Shown: positions 59,001-64,000 of the stretch, one piece after another | How positions within the stretch are numbered: position 1 is the first letter of the stretch | Layout: each line of letters starts with the position of its first letter | NCBI GenBank assembly: GCA_037013685.1 | Contig: CM072886.1 | Span: 496,001-560,000, forward strand | Reading direction: 5' to 3' | Source: Acridotheres tristis | Taxonomy: Eukaryota > Chordata > Aves > Passeriformes > Sturnidae | DNA length: 64,000 nt | Notes under the pieces: model-generated | The model's database searches: none | Seen by the model: the letters and a program-made list of their open reading frames with translations, nothing else | Told to the model about the DNA's origin: nothing | Position numbers and translations under genes: made by a program

Positions 59001-59952
59001 GCTTCATGTCCTACAGGACAAGAGACTGGGAACAAAAGTTACAGGGATTCCTCTGAAAAACCAGGAAGCAACAGCTCCACTGCTGCTCACGACCACAAAG
59101 GCTTCCAGCCAGGAGAAGGCACCTCAGAGGCTTTTCATGTGTGACAATCCTCCCTTTGGCAATGTTTTAACTGAGATTAAGTGCAAGCAGCCCCTGTCAC
59201 CATCACAGTTCCAAGGAAAATTTGGGTCTGTGGCAATACACATGGAACTGTTCTACAAACAGGGCAGCAAATCATCACATCAGGTTTATTTTGCCCAAAG
59301 CAGACAAGGGAATTAAACCCTGCAAGACAGAATCTGTACATGCATATGTGTGCATGGTCTGGGCACAAAGGTTTGCTCAGCCCCACAGTGCCCTGCTGGA
59401 AATTCTGAGCCTGTGTGACATTCCTGGGAGTAAAATTATAAACTAGGGATCCCAATTAGGGTCCACAGGGAGAGCAGGGAATCTACTCCCACACGGGTGT
59501 GCCAAGGGTGAAACAGAAGAGTGCAGGCTCCAGGGAGGACAGGACGGGCAGGTGTGCAAAGAAAGATCAGCTTTCCTTCTGCCCATTTTTAATTCATGGG
59601 TTTGGAGTCCACTACCAGGTGCCTGAGGGTTACTTTCATCTCATTTATTGCTTCACTTATTCAATTAGTTCTTACTTATTAAACCGGACAAAGACACTTC
59701 ATCACTGTTGTTTCTTTTGTCCCACAAAAGGAGATGACAAAACCCACATAAAAGAAGAGCTGCTGGGTGGGCCCAGGAGAGAGAAGGCTGCCAAGAACCC
59801 CCCTCCCAGGCGTGTGTGACACAAACTCACCAGCAGGCCAGGATGCAGAGGGCAGTGAAGAGGATGATGGGGATGGGGTAGGAGGCACAGAGCAGCCCGT
59901 GGCTGTAGAACGCCCCCGAAATCCTCTCGCGCAGCCTTTCAGTCAGGGTCAT
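29299..59952 (-). CDS. SCAP: SREBP cleavage-activating protein
   Basis: SCAP is the ER membrane sterol sensor that escorts SREBPs to the Golgi. Coding exons in transcript order: 59831-59952, 54619-54742, 54157-54314, 46738-46958, 45533-45638, 44260-44432, 43049-43175, 41803-41915, 41068-41162, 40450-40548, 39253-39471, 37527-37942, 36369-36551, 35336-35531, 34422-34537, 33774-34338, 33384-33469, 32700-32782, 31794-31960, 30918-30998, 30167-30373, 29299-29544. They total 3903 nt, 1300 codons; human has 1279. The start [20 protein letters not shown] leads into the first membrane segment. The sterol-sensing domain covers about 282-440, with YIYFS at about 296-300. MELADL (COPII binding, about 445-450) is split by an intron. 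WD repeats fill the C-terminal half, ending [10 protein letters not shown]. The intron after 37527 uses a GC donor. The 46738-46958 exon is partly duplicated at an assembly gap. The noncoding first exon is not seen. Confidence 0.96.
29740..30085 (+). mobile_element. CR1 LINE 3' fragment
   Basis: Sense CR1 tail, antisense to SCAP, with clear 'ggctcagcctggagaaaagg', 'acaactccctgacaggaggg' and 'tggatgtggcacctggggac' blocks. Confidence 0.8.
31185..31640 (+). mobile_element. CR1 LINE 3' fragment
   Basis: One of the longest CR1 tails here, sense orientation. It contains 'gctcagcctggagaaaagga', 'ccctgacaggaggggacag' and the 3' end 'ttggacttgatagtgttgaa' followed by 'gattccataattc'. Confidence 0.8.
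32090..32345 (-). mobile_element. CR1 LINE 3' fragment
   Basis: Antisense CR1 tail with 'gcagggacaccttccagtgt', 'cttgggcacttccagggatg' and 'aatccattccagtccctcac' blocks, between SCAP exons 31794-31960 and 32700-32782. Confidence 0.75.
33020..33305 (+). mobile_element. CR1 LINE 3' fragment
   Basis: Sense CR1-type tail of a different subfamily, with 'ggcttggactccacgatcct' followed by 'cccttccagctcaggatgtt' at the 3' end. Confidence 0.6.
34690..34815 (+). mobile_element. CR1 LINE 3' end
   Basis: Short sense CR1 end: 'acagtggaaggtgtccctgc' then 'tttcaacccaaaccactctg' and 'tgattctgggattcc'. Confidence 0.75.
35945..36095 (+). mobile_element. CR1 LINE 3' end
   Basis: Short sense CR1 end with 'ggatccctggcagtgcccaa', 'gatagtggaaggtgtccctg' and 'cccttccaacccaaaccatt'. 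Confidence 0.8.
36880..37240 (-). mobile_element. CR1 LINE 3' fragment
   Basis: Antisense CR1 tail reading from 'ggaattactgagattggaaa' through 'gggcttttaaatcccccagg' to 'ccctcctgtcagggagtc'. Its subfamily resembles the copies at 18340 and 40110. Confidence 0.75.
38640..39247. repeat. 22-bp minisatellite abutting SCAP exon 12 donor
   Basis: The core 38766-39247 is a tandem array of about 22-bp units, GGGTTGCCATCCCCGGTGCC plus CT, with a CCATGCCCGG variant and extra GGTGCCC inserts. An older, diverged array of CTGGGGTGGGTGCCTGG-type units lies at about 38640-38765. The array ends about five bases from the exon at 39253-39471, so it touches the donor region of that intron. Confidence 0.9.
39595..40065 (-). 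mobile_element. CR1 LINE 3' fragment
   Basis: A long antisense CR1 tail: 'aatcacggaacggaccttaa' at its 3' end, then the 'cagggacaccttctacagtc' and 'ccttgggcactgccagggat' blocks, and the internal 'ttgtgggctccctttaggtt' and 'cttctccaggctggataat' blocks. Confidence 0.85.
40110..40380 (+). mobile_element. CR1 LINE 3' fragment
   Basis: Sense CR1 tail with 'gaaacagcctcaagttgagc', 'atgtggatgtggcacttggg' and a decayed 3' end near 40375. It lies nearly adjacent to the antisense copy that ends near 40065. Confidence 0.7.
40725..41015 (+). mobile_element. CR1 LINE 3' fragment
   Basis: Sense CR1 tail with 'ggcctcaggttgtgccaggg', 'ctgtgtggctgtggcactcg' and 'gcagtgctggggaacaatta' blocks, between SCAP exons 11 and 10. 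Confidence 0.75.
42290..42605 (-). mobile_element. CR1 LINE 3' fragment
   Basis: Antisense CR1 tail with 'gcagggacacctcccactgt', 'gggaaatccattccagtccc' and 'atccctctccagcttccctg' blocks. Confidence 0.8.
43244..43688. repeat. 51-bp minisatellite in a SCAP intron
   Basis: About 8.7 nearly identical units of 51 bp beginning CCTGACCTGCTCCAGGAGGT and containing CACGCATCCCCCAGGATGGG. The only common variant is a C/T change (CCCGCTCC or CCTGCTCC). The high identity means recent expansion. The array starts about 70 bases from the exon at 43049-43175. Confidence 0.95.
43930..44060 (-). mobile_element. CR1 LINE 3' end
   Basis: Short antisense CR1 end: 'gaatagtttgggttggaagg' followed by 'ggacaccttccactattcca'. 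Confidence 0.8.
46437..46542 (-). pseudogene. Partial second copy of SCAP exon 5
   Basis: This repeats the 3' 106 bases of the SCAP exon at 46738-46958, including the donor, and stops at the N gap. It belongs to an exact 201-bp duplicate (46342-46542 equals 46643-46843). It is best read as an unmerged contig end rather than a real exon. Confidence 0.85.
46543..46642. other. Assembly gap (100 N)
   Basis: Exactly 100 N, the usual placeholder for a gap of unknown size, inside the intron beside SCAP exon 5. Identical 201-bp sequences end before it and begin after it. Confidence 0.99.
47760..49850 (+). mobile_element. Eroded endogenous retrovirus pol remnant
   Basis: A plus-strand, SCAP-antisense tract shows retroviral pol signatures in the expected order, interrupted by stops and frameshifts. 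Near 47830 is a protease-like flap-to-core segment whose catalytic Asp is replaced by Gly (codon 47833-47835). The ILGYDILKG motif follows near 48030. A reverse-transcriptase YIDD lies at 48623-48634. An RNase H/tether-like WEKGLLSLT stretch lies near 49140, and an integrase-like [11 protein letters not shown] near 49762-49794. No gag or env and no paired LTRs were recognised. Family assignment is not possible by eye, and no intact product is encoded. Confidence 0.7.
49930..50105. repeat. TATATG/TA microsatellite
   Basis: AT-rich simple repeat dominated by GTATAT and TATATA units, immediately downstream of the retroviral remnant. Confidence 0.95.
50113..50193. repeat. 14-bp perfect inverted repeat (hairpin)
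   Basis: ATTTGGAGCTGTTA at 50113-50126 is the exact reverse complement of 50180-50193, with a 53-base spacer. It could be a fold-back of a small element or a chance hairpin. Confidence 0.7.
50452..50753. repeat. GGAAA pentanucleotide tract
   Basis: About 190 bases of perfect GGAAA repeats (50452-50640) followed by about 110 bases of interrupted GGAAAA-type units. It is a polypurine strand able to form unusual DNA structures and probably length-variable. Confidence 0.97.
50760..54156. other. SCAP intron between exons 5 and 4, distal part
   Basis: About 3.4 kb without a recognised gene. It includes a small palindrome near 50763-50783, AT-rich sequence near 51600-51850 that might be retroviral 3' sequence, and A-rich low-complexity sequence near 52660-52715. 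Short open stretches near 53480-53890 have no recognisable match. Confidence 0.5.
54743..59830. other. SCAP intron between its first two coding exons
   Basis: About 5.1 kb of intron. It contains an antisense CR1 tail near 55580-55745 and a CA microsatellite near 56882-56895. No coding exon or RNA gene was recognised. Confidence 0.6.
55580..55745 (-). mobile_element. CR1 LINE 3' end
   Basis: Antisense CR1 end with 'gggcagggacacctcccact' and 'ccttggacactgccagggat' blocks. Confidence 0.75.
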
Positions 59953-60174
59953 CCTCAGGCACACCCTCACCTCGAGGCCATCCCGGGACACTGCAGGGGC
60001 TCGGCCACTCCCACCATGGGCAGCCCTTCAGGGAAGGCACTGGCTCCAGCTACGGGGGAAAAGGGAGAGAAACAGGTCAGGAAAAGGGAAATAAACGCGA
60101 TCAGCTCGCTTTAGAAATCACCGGCGTTCAGGAAGGAATCCTGGCAGGGTGGGCAGGGCTGGCACAGGGTGCCC

Positions 60175-60345
60175 AGAGCCGATGTGGCTGCCCCTGGATC
60201 CCTGGAATGCCCAAGGCCAGGCTGGACAGGGCTGGGAGCAGCTGGGACAGTGGGAGGTGTCCCTGCCCATGGCAAGGACGATCCTTAAGGTCCCTTTGCA
60301 GCACAAACCGTTCTGGGGTTTCCTGATTCTATGAAATGACAGAGC
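60175..60345 (+). mobile_element. CR1 LINE 3' end
   Basis: Sense CR1 end with 'gatgtggctgcccctggatc', 'gacagtgggaggtgtccctg' and a decayed 'gattctatgaaat' 3' end. Confidence 0.8.
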
Positions 60346-60944
60346 AGATCCTCCCCGGCAGGACTGGACCATCCCTGTTCCATGAGGAGCTCAGGAACAA
60401 CATGGACATGCTGCTCCTGTGGCAAAAAATACAGCCCAAGTGGCTCTGTGACCAGCCTGAGCTGCCAAAAGCTGCTCTGGGGAGGAGCACAGCACTGGCA
60501 ACGATTCCTAGTCACTTCAAGGAGGAAAACTCTGTATTGACTCTCTTCACCTGCTGTCCAACAGCAGCATTCCATGAGAAAACACAGAGCATTCCAGAGC
60601 TAGTTTTTCTTTATCACTTGAGGGGCTTGCATATTAAAATCTGCCATCTTTATTTGCTTTATGCTGTGACAGAGCTCCTAAGAGTAAACAGCAGGAACTG
60701 TTCCTGCTCCAAGTTATTTCTCCAAACAGAGATTATCTGTTTTATTTTTACAACTATCTGAGATTATTAAGCCAAAATAAACCTGCTGATTGTAGGACAA
60801 ATGCTAAAGGAGAAATTCTTGTCTCTTGCATGACTGCAAATCCAAGACAAAGTTTTCCTGGAAGCACCAGGGCATGGGGATGTTCCCACCTTGCAGCACC
60901 ACAGGTGACATTTCTGCTTCTCTTCAGGTACAAGAGACAAACTT

Positions 60945-61165
60945 CACAGAATCCCAGGATCGCTGAGCTTGGAAAAGCCCTCCAAGGTCACTGAGTGCCT
61001 CCTGTGCCCCATGCCCACCTTGTCCCCAGCCCAGAGCACTGAGTGCCACATCCTGGGACACCTCCAGGACAGCCACCATTCCCTGGGCAGCCCCTGCCAA
61101 TTCCTGAGCACCCTTTCCATGCAGAAATTCCTCCTTGTCCTGCACTCTTACAAAAACCAGGCTGA
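60945..61165 (-). mobile_element. CR1 LINE 3' fragment
   Basis: Antisense CR1 tail beginning 'cacagaatcccaggatcgct' and continuing through 'ccccagcccagagcactgag'. Confidence 0.65.
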
Positions 61166-63864
61166 GCAGCAGAAGGAAGACACGTACAGCTTCCTTTTGC
61201 AGGAAAAATCAACTCAGACTTGCTACTCTTCCCCAGACAAAAGCTTTTATCTCACTCAACAATAGTTACACGTTCCAAATTCTTTACATTTCTGTCTGAA
61301 AGGCTTTACAGCCTGCCCAGGAGCCTCCCTGGACACTGAGGGCAGGGAAACACAGCAGAGCCCACTGTGAGCTTAGAGGATAAACTAACAAAGGTAAAAA
61401 CTTTCCCTTTTCTAATACACAGTCACCTGGGGTTTTAGGTGTACTCAACTCCTCAGTTTTCCACAAAATGTTCTGGAACCAGGCATTAGGTGCAATAAAA
61501 ACACACAGCTGAGCCAGTGCAGCCTGGAGGGGGGGAAATACAAGGAAAAATCCAAAATAAATCCCTGTTCTATAGCATTTTTCTTGCACTTCAATACATT
61601 CAATAATTTGCTCCATCATGTTGCCTATATCTGAACCTCCAATGGGAATTTTAACCCAGCTTTTTCCATTTACAACCCCAAGCATGGCAAAGCAGGAGCA
61701 GACCCAACATGGTCCTTCTGCCCCCCCCACATCCCTTTTCCAGCAGGATCCACATCCAAGGGCTGACCTGCCTGTTCTGCACACGGAACTCCTCAACCCT
61801 GCAGCAGCACAGGCGGGATTTGAGGAGTTCTCCTGCCAAGGCTGTGTTCGGGGAAGGATCGAATGGGAAAGAAGGAAGAATTTACTAAAAATGGGAATTT
61901 ATAAAGGTCTGTGGGTTGCTCTGTGCTGCAGGGACAGCACAGGGAACAGCTCAGTGTGGTGCTCACACACCTGAGGGCCAGGTAGGGATGGAGCAGCAAT
62001 TCCCCCTCCTGGTGCTGCATCCATAAATCCCTCGGTCCCACCCAGGCTCCTGGGGGAGGAGGGAAACCTGCTGCCTCCAGAGCTGCCCCAGAACACGTGG
62101 GAGCAGCAGGGCTGGCGCTGCTGGATACCAGAGCAGCCAGCACAGCCCGAGCTCCTGCTCTAAGTGGTAATTTCAGCTGGCTCCAGCTCAGATGTGAGCC
62201 AGGACAGAGGGTGCAAACAGGACAGAGCCCCCCTGGTGTCCCTGGGCCACTCATCCGTGGGCCACTCACTCCCAGCTCTGGATTCCAGGTGTCTCCCACA
62301 CTCGTGGGCTCCTCCCAGCACACACACAGAGCACAGGAGCCAGCACAAACCTGGCTGATCCACGGCCTCCCCTCGAGCTGCAAACAGCTCCCACCTTTCC
62401 CAGCCCTGCCCACTGCCAGGACCTCCGAGCGGGGCCAAACCCAGCACCACACACACCCCAACACGAGGGAAATACCTCGAGGGGTCCCTGCAGATGCAGG
62501 GAACAGTTGCTGGGTCACTCACAGCCCGGACAGCACCTGGGTTTTCTTGCCCTCTGCTGGAGGTGGCTCAGGCCATGCTCTGAGCGATCACTCACTGGTC
62601 CCACTGCCACGGCAGCTCCCAAACCCCCCCATCCCCAAAGGCAGGAGGGGAGGGAGAGAGGCACAGAGCTCAGAACCCAGCGCTCCCTCCCAGCAGCCGT
62701 GGACTGTCCCCCAGCGAGGGCCAGCGACATTCCTCAGGATTTCAGAGGTGGGAAAACAAGAGCCTGGCTCAGGACAAGGCTCCTTCACAGCAAGGCTGCA
62801 CAATGGGCTCTAACACCAAGGTCCTGCTCTCCCCTCACATTCCCATGGGAAGAATGAGGGGCTTTGTGCTGCCAGGGGACACGGAGGTCACGAGGAACAC
62901 AACACTTCCTATGGGAAAATCACAGCCATGCACTAGGCCTGGGGAGGCTGCTGCCTGCAAGGGTTAATCCCAGCACTGCTGTCACGACAAGGCTTGGAAC
63001 AGCCTCTGAGCGCTCAGCGGATTGTCCTGCACAGAAGGGGTGCTTTCCATATTCAAAAGGTAGAAAATGACATTGCTCAGTCCACTCCCTCCATTGCAGC
63101 TCTGTGCTACAACAGTGCTGGAAGTCTGACACGAGTTTTTGAGCCAGATTTCAGCCCCCAAAATGTGCAAACTTACTTCATTTTACCTGTTCTGACTCAC
63201 TTTGCCAGTTTTGCCCGTTTTCCTCTCTGTACAACATTAATTTATGGTTTGAGTTTAAAAATTCAGAGGTTATCTGGAACAGACCCCGTTTTCTAAGTGG
63301 TATTTCACTCACACTACATATTATTAATATCTCTTGAAAAGCTGGAGTAGCAACAACAACGAAGATTCAAAGAGAACACTTCAATATCCTCTACATGTCA
63401 GATAAAGTTATCTGCTCCCAAAACAGGGGCTGACATTCAAAATCACTTTCCAAAACGGTTTTCAGGACATTTTTTAACTTTTCTGCCACGAGAGAAGAAC
63501 CTCAGTTACACTCCTGCTTTGGAAGCCATCCACTGAATGTGGTTTCTATCCTTTCTTCCTGCCCAAAATACTCCCAAGAGCACCAGAGAACAGCTTGTTG
63601 CTGTGGATGATGAGATAGGATAGGATGTTCCACGTGCAGAGCCATAAAACACAGAGGTTTGGGATTTGTGACAGAAAGAGAAAATAACCAAATTTAGAAA
63701 AAGCACTATTTCAAAGTTCACTCCTCTTGCTGCATTCAGCCAAGGGAAGCTCCCTTGCACATGAAGAACAGAGATTCCAAACACAAGGAAACATTTCCCA
63801 ACCCCTTCTTCTCCATCACAGAGTTCTCACCCAACCCTGTAGAGCTGGGAGTGATCCACCTGCA

Positions 63865-63930
63865 CAGACACAGAATCCCAGAATGGTCTGGGTGGGAAGG
63901 AATCTTAAGGATCACCCAGTTCCAGCAAAT
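63865..63930 (-). mobile_element. CR1 LINE 3' end
   Basis: A very short antisense CR1 end, 'cacagaatcccagaatggtc' followed by 'gggtgggaaggaatcttaag'. Confidence 0.7.
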
Positions 63931-64000
63931 GGGATGTGATGCACACAGGGAAGATAAAATAGCATCCTGTGATCCCGGTCCTTAATTCCCTGAAGGATCA

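Larger units (their letters stand above)
59953..64000. other. Sequence upstream of the SCAP start codon
   Basis: The 5' UTR part of the first coding exon and probably intron 1 of SCAP. A possible acceptor (CCCTGCAG) lies near 59994, but its pyrimidine tract is poor. There is no CpG-rich promoter, so the SCAP transcription start is likely beyond the window. CR1 fragments lie near 60175-60345, 60945-61165 and 63865-63930. Nothing else was recognised. Confidence 0.5.

Overview
This is a vertebrate nuclear window, most likely from a bird and probably a songbird. All four recognisable genes have interrupted coding regions with GT-AG introns (one is GC-AG). The interspersed repeats are almost all short CR1-type LINE tails, typical of avian genomes. 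The first half is very GC-rich and gene-dense with short introns, as on avian microchromosomes. Gene identities come from reading the exons and recognising the proteins; no database search was run.

Layout. (1) 13-1393 (+): the last six coding exons of a nascent-polypeptide-associated complex alpha protein, probably NACAD; its 5' part lies outside the window. (2) 2910-12890 (-): complete CCM2, 10 coding exons, 451 codons. (3) 12.9-16.2 kb: a CpG-rich CCM2 promoter with two CRE-like sites, a divergent candidate small transcript whose second exon looks tandemly duplicated, then the PTPN23 promoter. (4) 16193-28193 (+): complete PTPN23 (HD-PTP), 25 coding exons, 1736 codons. (5) 28.2-29.3 kb: convergent PTPN23 and SCAP 3' ends. 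(6) 29299-59952 (-): the whole SCAP coding region, 22 coding exons, 1300 codons. (7) 59953-64000: upstream SCAP sequence, probably its first intron, with no gene recognised.

Each complete exon chain sums to a multiple of three and restores reading frame at every junction, which is the strongest internal check on the models. The genes do not form one pathway: NACAD/NACA binds nascent chains, CCM2 is a cerebral cavernous malformation scaffold, HD-PTP is an ESCRT-associated Bro1 protein, and SCAP is the sterol-sensing escort of SREBP. In human, NACAD and CCM2 are neighbours on 7p13 and PTPN23 and SCAP are neighbours on 3p21.31, so this window joins two linkage groups that are separate in human.

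Accessory structure: several GC-rich minisatellites, one containing the CCM2 exon 6 splice donor and another abutting the SCAP exon 12 donor; an AT-rich island in a PTPN23 intron; an eroded retroviral pol remnant antisense in a SCAP intron; a long GGAAA tract; and a 100-N gap flanked by an exact 201-bp duplication through SCAP exon 5, almost certainly an assembly artefact.
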